This document shows, one piece after another, positions 14,491-23,768 of a stretch of 64,000 nt of DNA. Position 1 is the stretch's first letter. Each line of letters opens with the position of its first letter. Position numbers and translations under genes: made by a program. The stretch covers positions 1,056,501-1,120,500 of the forward strand of contig NZ_JAFEJA010000002.1 of assembly GCF_016919245.1 (NCBI RefSeq), read 5' to 3'. This DNA is from Streptomyces zhihengii (lineage in GTDB: Bacteria > Actinomycetota > Actinomycetes > Streptomycetales > Streptomycetaceae). The notes beneath the pieces were generated by a model, which was not told where the DNA came from, made no database searches, and saw only the letters and a program-made list of their open reading frames with translations.

Positions 14491-17019
14491 ATGCCCGTCG
14501 AACGGCCCGCCGTACCGCTCTGGCTCCGGCACGCCCTGCGTGCCCAGGCAGGGCCCGTCCCCTGGAGCGCGATGGCGAGGGGCGCGGCCGCCGTGCTGCC
14601 GCTGCTCGCCGCCGTCCTCGCCGGAGCGCCGACCGCCGGGGTGCCGGCCGCGATCGGGGCGCTGTTCGCCGGCATCAACGACCGGCCCGGCAGCCGGCGC
14701 ACCGCGGTGGCGGCCATCGGGGTGCCGGCGGTCGCCGGAGCGTGCGGGCTGCTGGCGGGGACGCTCGTCGGCGCGGGCGTCCCCCGGGACCTCGAGGCAT
14801 GGCTGCTGCCCGTGTTCCTCGGACTGCTCGGCCTGTTCGCCGGTGCGATCAGTGCCACCGGTGCCACCGCCTCCGCCTGCGGGACGCAGGTGCTGATCGC
14901 CGCCGTCATCGGCGCGGGCATGGACCTGCCCGAACCGGCCTGGCTGCGCGGCCTGTCGTATCTCACGGGCGCCGCCTGGCCGCTGCTGCTGCGCCGGCTG
15001 GTGCCGGGGCCCCGGCGGCGCGGCCCGGCGCCGTACCGCCTCGACGGCGAGCACGCGGCGCTGGCCGCCGTCTACGAGCGCACGGCCGCTCTGCTGGCGG
15101 CGGCGGGCGACCCCGCGGCCGCGGCCCGGCGCACCGCGCTGACCGCCGCGCTCGACCACGCCCAGGACGTGCTCGCCCGCACCCGCTCCGGGCCGCGTGC
15201 CTCCCGGGCGGAACGCGGGCTGCACGCCCGGTACGGTGCCGCCGCGGCCCTGGCCGAGGCGGCGACCGCGCTGGCGTGGACGGGGGAGCCCGTGCCGGAG
15301 CGCGCGGTCCGCGGCGCAGAGCGCCTCGCGGCCGCCGCCCGTACCGGCAGCCCCTGCGGCCCTCTCCCGGCACCCCCGCGCACCGCCGCCGGTCTGCGCG
15401 CCCTCGACGACGCGCTGCTCCGCGCCGCGGAGGCCTTCGACGAGGCGCCGCCCCCGACCGCCCCCGCCCGCGGCACCACGCGGGCCGGTGGCGTCGCCTC
15501 CGCGCCGCCCGCACGGGCCCGCGCCACGGCCGGCTCCCGGGAGGCCGGCAACCGGTGGCGGTCTTCGTCGTGGGGGACCCGTGGCGCGGCAGGGGCTGAC
15601 GGCGGTGCCGGTGGCGGCCCGGAGGCCGGGATGCTGCGCCGGTCGGGTGCTTCGTCGTGGGGGAGCCGTGACGCGGCAGGGGCTGACGGCGGTGCCGGTG
15701 GCGGCGGGGAGGCCGGGACATCGCGTCGGCCCGGTGCTCCGTCGTCGGTGACCGGCGGCCGCGGTGACGGCGGCACCGACGGCTCCCGGGAGGCCGGTAT
15801 CCGGTGGCGGTCTTCGTCGTGGGGGAGCCGTGGCCCGGCGGGGAGTGACGGCGGTGCCGGTGGCGGCGGGGAGGCCGGGATGCTGCGCCGGTCGGGTGCT
15901 CCGTCGTCGGTGACCGGCGGCCGCGGTGACGGCGGCACCGACGGCTCCCGGGAGGCCGGTATCCGGTGGCGGTCTTCGTCGTGGGGGACCCGTGGTGCGG
16001 CAGGGGCTGACGGCGGTGCCGGTGGCGGCCCGGAGGCCGGGACATCGCGTCGGCCCGGTGCTCCGTCGTCGGTGACCGGCGGCCGCGGTGACGGCGGCAC
16101 CGACGGCTCCCGGGACCGTGCCCCGTCGCCCGGTACCCGGGGGACGGCCGGGGCGCACGGCCCGACCGGCCGGGCGGGAGGCCCCGTCGGGGCGGTGGTC
16201 CGCCGGGTGGCCGCCGTGGTGCGGCGGGCCGCCGGGGCGGCCGGGCGTGAGTACGGGGTGCGGGTCGGGCTGTGCTGCGCGGTCTCCGCCGCGCTCGCCC
16301 TGGTGCTGGGGCAGCAGCACTGGTACTGGCTCCCCGCGACCGCCGTGTTCCTCGTGAAGCCGGACCTCGGGCCGCTCGCCTCCCGTGCCGTGTGCCGGGC
16401 GCTGGGCACCGTCGTCGGAGCGGTGCTCTGCGCCGGGCTCCTGGCGACCGGTCCGGGGCCGGAGGCGACGACGGCGACGGTCGCCGTCTGCGGGGCCCTC
16501 GTCCCGTTCGCCACACGGCACTTCGCCGCCCAGACGGCCGTCGTCACCGTGCTGGTGCTGTGCCTCGTGGCTCTCGCGGGGGAGCCGCCCGCCACCGGTG
16601 AGCGGGTGGTGCAGTCGCTGCTGGCGTGCGCGACCGTCCTCGTCGTCGGGCATCTGCCGCTGCCGGGCCGGCACGGGAACGCGGTACGTCACCGTCTGGA
16701 CGTCGCGGGCGATGCCGCCGGACGCTACCTGGACCATGTCCTGACCTCGCCCGGCGACCGCGCCGGCCGCCGGCTCCTGCGCCGCGAGGCGTACCGCGCG
16801 GCCGCCGCCGCGCAGACGGCGGCCGGACTGTCGGCCGCCGAACTGCCCTCGATCGCACGGCACAGCGCGGGGGCACATCACATCGCCTCGGGGCTCACCG
16901 GACTGCTGGACTCGATCACCGCCTGCGCCGTCGAGGCGGACGACAGGGCGGCGCCGGTCTCCCGCGGGGACGCGGACCACCTCAACGCCCGGCTCGCCGA
17001 ACTCACCCGCGCCACCTGA
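14491..17019 (+). CDS. FUSC-family membrane protein with an in-frame minisatellite
   Basis: An 842-residue protein. Residues about 25-165 contain several hydrophobic helices (VLPLLAAVLAGAPTAGVPAAIGALFAG; LLPVFLGLLGLFAGAI). A helical domain follows. Residues about 350-540 are a Gly/Ser/Arg-rich repeat linker. Residues about 575-730 are the FUSC-type transmembrane block (VGLCCAVSAALALVLGQQHWYWLPATAVFLVKPDLGPLASRAVCRALGTVVGAVLCAGLL), followed by a cytoplasmic helical end. FUSC proteins include aromatic-acid and siderophore-related exporters; the substrate is unknown. The ATG at 14491 follows ACAGGAG. The linker separating the two membrane halves is unusually long because of the tandem repeats. 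Confidence 0.85.
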   Translation: MPVERPAVPLWLRHALRAQAGPVPWSAMARGAAAVLPLLAAVLAGAPTAGVPAAIGALFAGINDRPGSRRTAVAAIGVPAVAGACGLLAGTLVGAGVPRDLEAWLLPVFLGLLGLFAGAISATGATASACGTQVLIAAVIGAGMDLPEPAWLRGLSYLTGAAWPLLLRRLVPGPRRRGPAPYRLDGEHAALAAVYERTAALLAAAGDPAAAARRTALTAALDHAQDVLARTRSGPRASRAERGLHARYGAAAALAEAATALAWTGEPVPERAVRGAERLAAAARTGSPCGPLPAPPRTAAGLRALDDALLRAAEAFDEAPPPTAPARGTTRAGGVASAPPARARATAGSREAGNRWRSSSWGTRGAAGADGGAGGGPEAGMLRRSGASSWGSRDAAGADGGAGGGGEAGTSRRPGAPSSVTGGRGDGGTDGSREAGIRWRSSSWGSRGPAGSDGGAGGGGEAGMLRRSGAPSSVTGGRGDGGTDGSREAGIRWRSSSWGTRGAAGADGGAGGGPEAGTSRRPGAPSSVTGGRGDGGTDGSRDRAPSPGTRGTAGAHGPTGRAGGPVGAVVRRVAAVVRRAAGAAGREYGVRVGLCCAVSAALALVLGQQHWYWLPATAVFLVKPDLGPLASRAVCRALGTVVGAVLCAGLLATGPGPEATTATVAVCGALVPFATRHFAAQTAVVTVLVLCLVALAGEPPATGERVVQSLLACATVLVVGHLPLPGRHGNAVRHRLDVAGDAAGRYLDHVLTSPGDRAGRRLLRREAYRAAAAAQTAAGLSAAELPSIARHSAGAHHIASGLTGLLDSITACAVEADDRAAPVSRGDADHLNARLAELTRAT
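15532..16104 (+). repeat. In-frame minisatellite: units of 249, 162 and 162 bp
   Basis: The phrase GGCTCCCGGGAGGCCGG recurs at 15532, 15781 and 15943, with a truncated form at 16105. Spacings are 249, 162 and 162 bases, all multiples of three, so each unit adds 54 residues (83 in the first, which carries an internal 87-base duplication). Units are nearly identical at DNA level, showing recent or ongoing homogenisation. They encode alternating RWRSSSWG and SSVTGGRGDGGTDG phrases within the linker of the FUSC protein. Confidence 0.92.
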
Positions 17020-17061
17020 GGCACCGGCCCCGGGGCCCGTCGTGAGCCGCCCGGGCGGGTC

Positions 17062-20000
17062 TCAGCGGGCCGCCGCCACCGTCAGCTCGGTGACCGGCGG
17101 GCCGCCGTCGAGGGACACGGCGATCCGGTAGAGGCCCGACCAGGGCAGCGTGACGGTGCCGGACAGCCCGTGGCCGTCCGGACGCAGACCGGGGGCGAGC
17201 ACCGGGCGGCCCGTCGTGACGTCGGTGACGGTGCAGCCGACCCCCGACAGACCGGCGGCGCCCGTGATCCTCAGCGACCACGGCTCGCCCGTGGTCACGG
17301 CGTCCGGGACGGCGAGACCGAGGCTGTCCGACCCGGCCGCCACGAGCCCGATCGGCCCGCCCGGAGCCGTGCCCCCGGGCACGCCGCGTGCCGTGGTCTC
17401 GGCCGTCCTCGGCACGGCCGCGCCCACGGACTCCGGGGTCACCGGACGGCCGGGCTGCTCCGTGAGCACCGCCGCGACGTACCCCAGGACCACCGGATGG
17501 GACGTCATCGATCCATGGCGTGCCGTCACATGGCAGAGCGCCGCTGTCGATCCGCCGGGCGCGGCGGCGTCCCGGGGCACCAGACCGTCACCGCCGCGGT
17601 CCCAGCGCACAGGGGTGCCGTCCGCGAGCCGCAGGAGTTCCCCGTTCGTGCGGGTGCGCAGCGCGCTGTACAGCGGTTCGGCCTCCCCGTGGCCGATGCG
17701 CAGGCTCTGCGGCGTCGGCTGCCCGATGCCCGCCACGCCCCGGTGCGCGGGCAGGACGGCCGGCGCGCTCCGTACCGCCCGCTGGAACTCCAGGGCCGCG
17801 GTGCCCAGTTCGGCGTCCGCCCCGAAGTCCGCCAGGTCGGCGGGGGTGAGCCGCTCCGGCGCCCCGCCGCCGCGTTCCACGCAGGGCAGGGCGGGGAGCA
17901 TGTCGTACACACCCGGCATCGTGAGGACGGCCCGGCGCATACGGCGTGCCGCGCGAGACCGGGGCCGCCGGTCGCCGAGCATCGCCGCCACCGCGACGGA
18001 CCCCTCGAAGGGGGTGCCGAGGGTGAGGAGCACCCGGGTGTCGGCGGCGAGCCCGGGTGTGTGCGCGAGCGCTGCCCGGGCCAGCAGCCCGCCCAGGGCG
18101 TGGGCGACGAACACCAGCCGGGGCGGCTGCGCCCTGCCCGGGCCGCCCTGCCCCGCGCGCCGGAGGCTCTCCCGCCAGGCGGTGAGGTGGCGCTGCGCGG
18201 CCTCGGCGAGCAGCGCGGCGTTGCGGGCGGCCGGCTGCCGCCAGTCGTACGCGAACTCCAGGACCGCGTCCGGGTGGACGACCCGCGACCGCACGGTCTC
18301 CAGCAGCGGTGTGTACGGCTCCACACCGCCGAAGTACGGCGCCCAGACCGGTCCGCGGAGCAGCCGCGCGGCACGCAGCCGGCCCGCGCCGGCCCTGTCC
18401 GCGTCATCCCGGTCCGCTGCGGTGAACCGCAGCGCGGGATGGTCCCGGTGGCGCCAGGCTTCGAGCTGCTCGCCCGGGGCCTGCCCCCACACGAGCGAGG
18501 ACGTGTCCGTGTCCAGCAGCTCGCTCCCGAGGAAGCCCGGCACGACGACCACCGCGTCCCGGGTGAAGGCGGGCCGCCCGCCGGGCGCGGACGGGCCGCC
18601 GTGGTCGGGCTGGTCGACCTCGTGCCGGTAGGCCTCCACCAGCGCGTCGCGCCACGACGTCTGCCGGTCCGCGCCGCTGAGCAGGTACTCCGAGACCAGG
18701 TCGCCGCGGGCGACGGTGTTCACGGACGGCAGTTCGGCGCCCAGCCGCACGGACGGGGCGTCCTGCTCCGAGGGCGGCGCCACCGGGCCGATGTGCCGGG
18801 TGAAGTCCGCGATGTCGGCGGTGCTGAGCCGGTCGCCCAGCACCCGCCCGGTGCCGCTGTCCAGATCGACGCCGTTGAGCCGGGCGGCGAGCGGCACCAG
18901 GTGCGGCAGGGCGTCGCCGATCTCCGCGGCGAGGTCGCGCACCAGCGTCGGGTGCCGCTCCAGGTCGCGGGTGCGCCACTCGGCCACGCGTGCCAGGACG
19001 TCCTCGCGGAGCGCCCGGGCGTCGGGCGCGTCCGCCGTGCCGGTCCGCCGGTACAGCCGCAAGCGGGCGGTGTCCACCGACAGCAGGGCCGTACGGTCCT
19101 GCCGGGCGGACAGAGCCGAATGTGCCTCTGCCAGCAGGCCCTGGGAGGCGGCGAAACGGCCGGCGTCCTCCTCCAGACGGGCGCCGAGCAGGGCGATCTC
19201 CACGAAGGCCGCCGCCGATTCCTGCGACGCCCGGTCGAGGGCCGGTTCGATCAGAGGCCGGGCCTCGTCGGTGCGGCCCAGGGCGCCCAGGGCGCGCAGC
19301 CGCAGCAGGGTCAGCGCCACTGTCCCGGCGTGCTCGCCGGTCCGCTCCGAGAGCAGGGCCAGGGCCTGTTCGGGGTGGCCGTCGGCGAGCAGCCGGCCGG
19401 CCTCGGACTCCGCCTGCCGGGCCCAGGTCACCTCGTCCGCCTGTGCCCTGAGCGAGGGCGCGACGGTGATCCCCAGCCGGTCGGAGAGGTACACCTGGGC
19501 GCGGGGCGGCAGTTCGTCCAGCGCGGACTCCAGCAGGGGGGCGGCGGCGTCGAGCCAGCGCCCGTCGAGCGTGCCGGCGAGCTGGTCGAGCGCCATGCGG
19601 TGGTAGAGCTCCTCCGCCCGGTGCTCCACGACGAGCGCCGGATCGGTCTCCTGGCGCCCGAGGCGGTGGTAGTAACGGTAGGCCTTCTTGTCGATCCGCC
19701 GCATGAGCGCCGGATCGTCCCGGCGGAGCAGCAGCAGCATCGCCCGCCGCACGTCGGGCCGGTGCACCACGGCCTCCCGGCCGGGGACGTCCTCGACGAG
19801 CGAGGCCTCCGCGCGCAGCAGCCGGAACAGGTCGTGCGCCCGGACGGGATCGACGTCGCCGAGGCCGCAGGGCCCCGCCAGCACCTCGCGGATGACATCG
19901 GGGGTGACCCGGCGGACCGTCAGCCCCGGACTGGCGATCCGGCGCAGCGCGGGATCACCGAGATGGTCCAGGATGCGCTGGTAGAGGGCGCCCTGGAGCT

Positions 20001-21471
20001 GCTCCGGATCCATCAGCAGGGAAAGCTGCCGGCGGGACGCGGGATCGTCGAGAGCGCCCGGTCCGCCCTGCCGGATCACCTCGGCGACGAGTTTGAGACT
20101 GAGCGGGTTGGTGCCGAAGCGGCGCACGACCCCGGGCAGGAAGTCGCCGCCCGATTCCTCGCCCCCGCCGGTGTGGTGGCGGAGGAAGTCGAGCGCCAGC
20201 GCCTGGTCGAACCCCCGCAGTTCGAGCGACTCGGTGCCGTAGGCGCTGCGCGAGGCGTCGTCGAGGGGCGCCCGGCCCGCGAGCACCACGCGCAGCCGGG
20301 GGCACACCGACTGGAGGACGTCGAGGAACTCCGTCAGCCGGGTCATCGCGCTGCCGCCCTGCCGCTGCGCCTGCTCCATGGTGTCCAGTACCAGCAGTAC
20401 CGGTCCGTCGCCGTCCGCCGATCCGGCCAGCCGGGCGAAGAGTTCGGCGAGCTCGCGCTCGTCGCGGGCGTGGCCGCGCCGGCCGCCGGAGTGGGTGCGG
20501 GCCCGCTCGGCCGAGGATCTGTGGTCCGCGAGCAGGGTCAGCCGCACCGCCGCACCCAGTTCGGCGGCCGCGGGCGCGAGTTCGGGGTGGAGCAGCCCGA
20601 GCTGCCGTGCCGCCTCCGCGAGCAGGGTCAGCGGCTGCTGCGGCAGCAGGTCGGCCCGGTCGAAGGAGAGATACGCGAACGGCAGCACGCGCGCGCCCGG
20701 TTCCCCGGCGTGGTCCAGGACGAAGCGGGCGATCAGGGTCGACTTCCCGACGCCGCCCGGCCCGTGGATCATCAGCCGCGGGCGCCCCGCCGGGGTCGGC
20801 CGGGGCGTGCCGCCGCGCCGGGGGAGCACCCCCACATGGGCGGCCAGCATGTCCAGCTCGTGGTGCCGTCCGACGAAGCGGTCGCCCACGAGGGCCCGTA
20901 ACGGCTCCAGCAGGGAGGCGAGTTCGATGCGGCCGCGCACCTCACCGGGCTCGGGCAGGTCCACGGAGTGCTGGGCCAGCGCCGCCCGCGCCCCCGGGGC
21001 GGAGGCGAACCACTGCGTCACGGTCAGCGCCGCGTGCAACTCGTCGACTCCGGACGACGCCAGCTCCCGCGCCCGGCCCGTCAGCAGCCGCTGCGCCCAG
21101 GCACGGGCGGTGTCCGCCGGGTCGCCGGGCACGGACAGCGCGGCGCGCAGCATCCGCTCCGGTGTCCGCAGGCGCTCCAGCGCGGCCGAGCGGACCTGCG
21201 CGGTCAGCCGCCAGCGGTGCCCCTCGCGGGTGCTGACCCGGTCGCAGTCGAACGCGAGCATCTCCCGCAGCGCCGGGTCGTCCGGCTGCGCCCCCGCCCG
21301 CTCCGCCGCTCCCGCGCCCAGCGCCCCCGCCTCGAACGCGCCGAGCAGCGCCGCCGCCTCCCGGTACGCCCACCGGGCGGCCGGCACCGGTTCGGGCACG
21401 GCCGCCGGACCGGCGGCCGGGGCGCTGAGCAGCGCCCGGATCCGGTCGGCCGTCAGACGTCGTTCAGTCAC
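17062..21471 (-). CDS. STAND NTPase fused to an LCAT-like alpha/beta-hydrolase domain lacking the serine nucleophile
   Basis: A 1,469-residue multidomain protein. Residues 1-195 are helical. FVGRHHELDML (199-209) leads into a STAND/AP-ATPase module: Walker A GPGGVGKST (237-245, Lys243), Walker B LLVLDTM (Asp363), an RVVLAGR strand and the GTNPLSLKL segment. Residues about 700-950 are TPR-like helices. Residues about 1000-1330 resemble lecithin:cholesterol acyltransferase-type hydrolases: VVVVPGFLGSEL (oxyanion region), YDWR, the elbow AHALGG, GGDGLVP (Asp1295) and RHGSM (His1319). The elbow residue that should be Ser is Ala1125 (codon at 18097-18099). A beta-rich domain ends the protein. GTG 21471 overlaps the upstream stop by eight bases. 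It is the last gene of the four-gene operon. I infer a sensor/regulator of an NLR-like conflict system. Confidence 0.85.
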   Translation of the reverse strand: MTERRLTADRIRALLSAPAAGPAAVPEPVPAARWAYREAAALLGAFEAGALGAGAAERAGAQPDDPALREMLAFDCDRVSTREGHRWRLTAQVRSAALERLRTPERMLRAALSVPGDPADTARAWAQRLLTGRARELASSGVDELHAALTVTQWFASAPGARAALAQHSVDLPEPGEVRGRIELASLLEPLRALVGDRFVGRHHELDMLAAHVGVLPRRGGTPRPTPAGRPRLMIHGPGGVGKSTLIARFVLDHAGEPGARVLPFAYLSFDRADLLPQQPLTLLAEAARQLGLLHPELAPAAAELGAAVRLTLLADHRSSAERARTHSGGRRGHARDERELAELFARLAGSADGDGPVLLVLDTMEQAQRQGGSAMTRLTEFLDVLQSVCPRLRVVLAGRAPLDDASRSAYGTESLELRGFDQALALDFLRHHTGGGEESGGDFLPGVVRRFGTNPLSLKLVAEVIRQGGPGALDDPASRRQLSLLMDPEQLQGALYQRILDHLGDPALRRIASPGLTVRRVTPDVIREVLAGPCGLGDVDPVRAHDLFRLLRAEASLVEDVPGREAVVHRPDVRRAMLLLLRRDDPALMRRIDKKAYRYYHRLGRQETDPALVVEHRAEELYHRMALDQLAGTLDGRWLDAAAPLLESALDELPPRAQVYLSDRLGITVAPSLRAQADEVTWARQAESEAGRLLADGHPEQALALLSERTGEHAGTVALTLLRLRALGALGRTDEARPLIEPALDRASQESAAAFVEIALLGARLEEDAGRFAASQGLLAEAHSALSARQDRTALLSVDTARLRLYRRTGTADAPDARALREDVLARVAEWRTRDLERHPTLVRDLAAEIGDALPHLVPLAARLNGVDLDSGTGRVLGDRLSTADIADFTRHIGPVAPPSEQDAPSVRLGAELPSVNTVARGDLVSEYLLSGADRQTSWRDALVEAYRHEVDQPDHGGPSAPGGRPAFTRDAVVVVPGFLGSELLDTDTSSLVWGQAPGEQLEAWRHRDHPALRFTAADRDDADRAGAGRLRAARLLRGPVWAPYFGGVEPYTPLLETVRSRVVHPDAVLEFAYDWRQPAARNAALLAEAAQRHLTAWRESLRRAGQGGPGRAQPPRLVFVAHALGGLLARAALAHTPGLAADTRVLLTLGTPFEGSVAVAAMLGDRRPRSRAARRMRRAVLTMPGVYDMLPALPCVERGGGAPERLTPADLADFGADAELGTAALEFQRAVRSAPAVLPAHRGVAGIGQPTPQSLRIGHGEAEPLYSALRTRTNGELLRLADGTPVRWDRGGDGLVPRDAAAPGGSTAALCHVTARHGSMTSHPVVLGYVAAVLTEQPGRPVTPESVGAAVPRTAETTARGVPGGTAPGGPIGLVAAGSDSLGLAVPDAVTTGEPWSLRITGAAGLSGVGCTVTDVTTGRPVLAPGLRPDGHGLSGTVTLPWSGLYRIAVSLDGGPPVTELTVAAAR

Positions 21472-22570
21472 AGGACCCTCCCCTCCCGTCGAGCAGCAGC
21501 CGCGCACGGTCCGCGGCGGCGCGGGACACCAGGTCGAACGGCAGTGGTGCGGACGGATCGCCGCGGTCGCCGAGTGCCTCCTCCAGTACGGACGCCACAA
21601 GCACCGCCACGGCTTCATCCGGAAGCGAATTCCCGATTCCCTCGGCCACCCGTACGAAGAAGCTACGCAGATCCTCAACCCGGACCGGCCGCAGATCCTC
21701 GGTCAGCGCGGTGTCCGCGACCGACGGCGGCAGCGCCCGGTCGTAGGCGAGCAGCACCACTCGCATGCCGCCGCCCGTCTCCCGGCGCTCCGCGGCGACG
21801 GCCAGGCCCTCGATCAGCCGCCGGGCGGGCTCGGTGAGATTGGGCGAGTCCAGCGCGTCGAAGACGAACCAGCGGTCGCCCGTGCCGCGGATCATGCCCT
21901 TGAACTTGCTGAGCAGGGTGCGGCCCTGCGTCTCCTCGTTCTCGCGGGCGTCGACCCGGAAGCGCTCCCAGCACAGCAGATCGGTGATCTCGCCCATCAC
22001 GTCGGCCGGCCCCGCCGGGGAGCCCGCCCAGGCGGAGAAGTCGACGAGGTAGGGGGCCTGTCCGTGCAGGGACTCCAGGACGTGCGAGATCAGATGCCAG
22101 GTCCAGGTCTTGCCGGTCGCCGGGGCACCGGTGACGACCAGCACCCGGCAGCCGTTGCGGTGGAGCAGTTCCCTCAGGTGCCCGCGCAGTTCCTCGCGGT
22201 CGATGAAGGCCCGGGGCCTTCCGTAGCCGATCAGCGGTACGGCGCAGGGGTCGTCACCGCCCCCGGCGGCGGGCGTCGGGGCCTGGGCGACGAGTTCCTT
22301 GAAGATCGTGAGCGCGCTGCTGTCCGACTCCGCCGCGACGACCTCCACGAGCGGCCGGAGGCGCCTTCGGGGCGCGGCGTACCGCAGGACGTCGTACCAC
22401 AGGTCGAACGCCGGCTCGCCCCAGGCGAACTGACCGGGCGGCAGCGCGGCGGCGTCGGTGATCCGGCGGATCCGGCCCGCCTCGTAGTAGAGGCCGCAGA
22501 GCGCCTCCCAGAGCCGCTTGCTCTCCGCGTCCGCCAGGGAGAAGACCGTACGGTCGAGAAGGGGGACCAC
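21464..22570 (-). CDS. P-loop NTPase with N-terminal EAD1-like adaptor domain
   Basis: A 368-residue protein. Residues about 10-80 are a helical domain clearly similar to the N-terminus of the upstream protease (shared pattern RxLxxxLCxxxY, WGxPxxxxWxD, LRxLxxVV). Residues about 108-300 are a P-loop ATPase: Walker A TGAPATGKT (Lys154) and Walker B RWFVFDALD (233-241), in a layout like small STAND/AAA switch ATPases. No transmembrane segment is seen. GTG 22570 follows the protease stop by six bases, and the end overlaps the next gene by eight bases, so all are coupled. In known conflict systems such adaptor domains link effectors to NTPase regulators by homotypic contact. Its specific partner here would be the protease (inference). 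Confidence 0.82.
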   Translation of the reverse strand: MVPLLDRTVFSLADAESKRLWEALCGLYYEAGRIRRITDAAALPPGQFAWGEPAFDLWYDVLRYAAPRRRLRPLVEVVAAESDSSALTIFKELVAQAPTPAAGGGDDPCAVPLIGYGRPRAFIDREELRGHLRELLHRNGCRVLVVTGAPATGKTWTWHLISHVLESLHGQAPYLVDFSAWAGSPAGPADVMGEITDLLCWERFRVDARENEETQGRTLLSKFKGMIRGTGDRWFVFDALDSPNLTEPARRLIEGLAVAAERRETGGGMRVVLLAYDRALPPSVADTALTEDLRPVRVEDLRSFFVRVAEGIGNSLPDEAVAVLVASVLEEALGDRGDPSAPLPFDLVSRAAADRARLLLDGRGGSCD

Positions 22571-22576
22571 GGGCGC

Positions 22577-23671
22577 TCACACCCGCCCGGCGCGGCGCAC
22601 GCCCTCGGTGACCTTGTCGATGCGTATGCCCTGGTTGCGGTACTCGGGGGGTTCGGTGAGCGGGCCGATCTCCACCCAGCGGTGGTGGAGCGCGACCAGC
22701 CGCCACCGTTCGTCGAACACCGGTGAGCCCGAGGACCCGTGGTCGGTGTCCGTCCAGTACTGCACCACCTCGTCGTCGGCGTGGCGCACGACGTTGTGAT
22801 GGGCCGCGAGCTTCTTCACCCCGCCCTGGGGGTGCTGCACGATGTAGACCCGGTCGCCCGCGGCGACCGTGCTCGTGTCGGGCAGCTCCACCACGGCCGT
22901 CCCCTCGGGCACCGGAGCGGCGACCCGCACCACGGCCCAGTCGTACGCGGGGTCGCCGACGGCGGACTCCACGGCGCAGGGCACCCGCACATGCGCCAGC
23001 TCCCTGCCCCCGAGGTCCGCCTCGTAGCCGAACCAGGCCTCGGCGCGGGCCGCGGGGCGGGCGGGGTCGGAGTCGTCGAACAGCACATGATGATTGGTCA
23101 GCAGCAGGTCCTCGCCGATACGGAAACCGGTGCCGTGGTACTGCCTGCCGTCGGGGAACGTGACGAGCAGCCGGGCGACCGCCGTGGACAGCTCCATGCC
23201 CCGCCGCAGGAACGACACGTCGAGATAGGAACCGGTCCGGAAGATCCGCCGCTCCGCCGCGTCCGGGTCGTGGAAGTGACGCCAGGTGCCGGGGGCCGCG
23301 GGCGGCGCGGGCGCCTGGACCACCGGTTCGGCGCGCAGGAGTTCGCCGACGCGTCCGGCGAGGGCCGTGTCGGGGCCGTTCACGACCTGGTCGAGCAGCG
23401 CCCGCAATTTGTCCTGATTGCGTGCCGTGGTGATGAGGTCGTGCCACACGGCCGCCATCGGCTGCCCCCAGTGGACGCTCGCCGGCGAGATGCCCGCCTG
23501 CTGCGCCAGCGCGATCACCGGCCCCTCGCGGTAGTGCACCGAACAGAGCAGGTCCCGCAGCTCACGGGAGGCGGGCAGGCTCCAGTCGAAGGGCACCCGG
23601 TCCAGGAAATGGACACCGTGCCCCGCCGTACCGCCGTTCATCGCCCGCTCCAGCGCGTCGTCCCGGCGCAT
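22577..23671 (-). CDS. Trypsin-like serine protease with N-terminal EAD1-like adaptor domain
   Basis: A 364-residue protein without signal peptide. Residues about 28-98 form the same helical adaptor domain as the next gene. Residues about 140-355 are a V8/trypsin-like peptidase with an intact triad: His195 in LTNHHVLF, Asp244 in YDWAVV and Ser314 in GSSGSPVF. Being cytoplasmic and paired with an adaptor, it is likely an effector that cleaves internal targets when released, not a secreted enzyme. Start ATG 23671 has a G-rich site; ATG 23641 (GGAG upstream) would shorten it by ten residues without loss of domain. It lies 97 bases after the hydrolase gene. Confidence 0.87.
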   Translation of the reverse strand: MRRDDALERAMNGGTAGHGVHFLDRVPFDWSLPASRELRDLLCSVHYREGPVIALAQQAGISPASVHWGQPMAAVWHDLITTARNQDKLRALLDQVVNGPDTALAGRVGELLRAEPVVQAPAPPAAPGTWRHFHDPDAAERRIFRTGSYLDVSFLRRGMELSTAVARLLVTFPDGRQYHGTGFRIGEDLLLTNHHVLFDDSDPARPAARAEAWFGYEADLGGRELAHVRVPCAVESAVGDPAYDWAVVRVAAPVPEGTAVVELPDTSTVAAGDRVYIVQHPQGGVKKLAAHHNVVRHADDEVVQYWTDTDHGSSGSPVFDERWRLVALHHRWVEIGPLTEPPEYRNQGIRIDKVTEGVRRAGRV

Positions 23672-23768
23672 CGCGCCACCCCCGAGGTCCCCTCGTGCAA
23701 CCGGTCGCCCCCGGCCCCGTGATCCAGATCATCCCAGCGGCGGGTGACGGCACGGCTCCTTTCGGCCA

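Noticed and set aside
15532..16104. CRISPR array
   Set aside because: The repeats are contiguous, coding, multiples of three and have no unique spacers, so this is a minisatellite within a protein gene.
17170..20901. A 1,243-codon forward open frame
   Set aside because: It is antisense to the STAND gene, which has complete recognisable motifs on the reverse strand.
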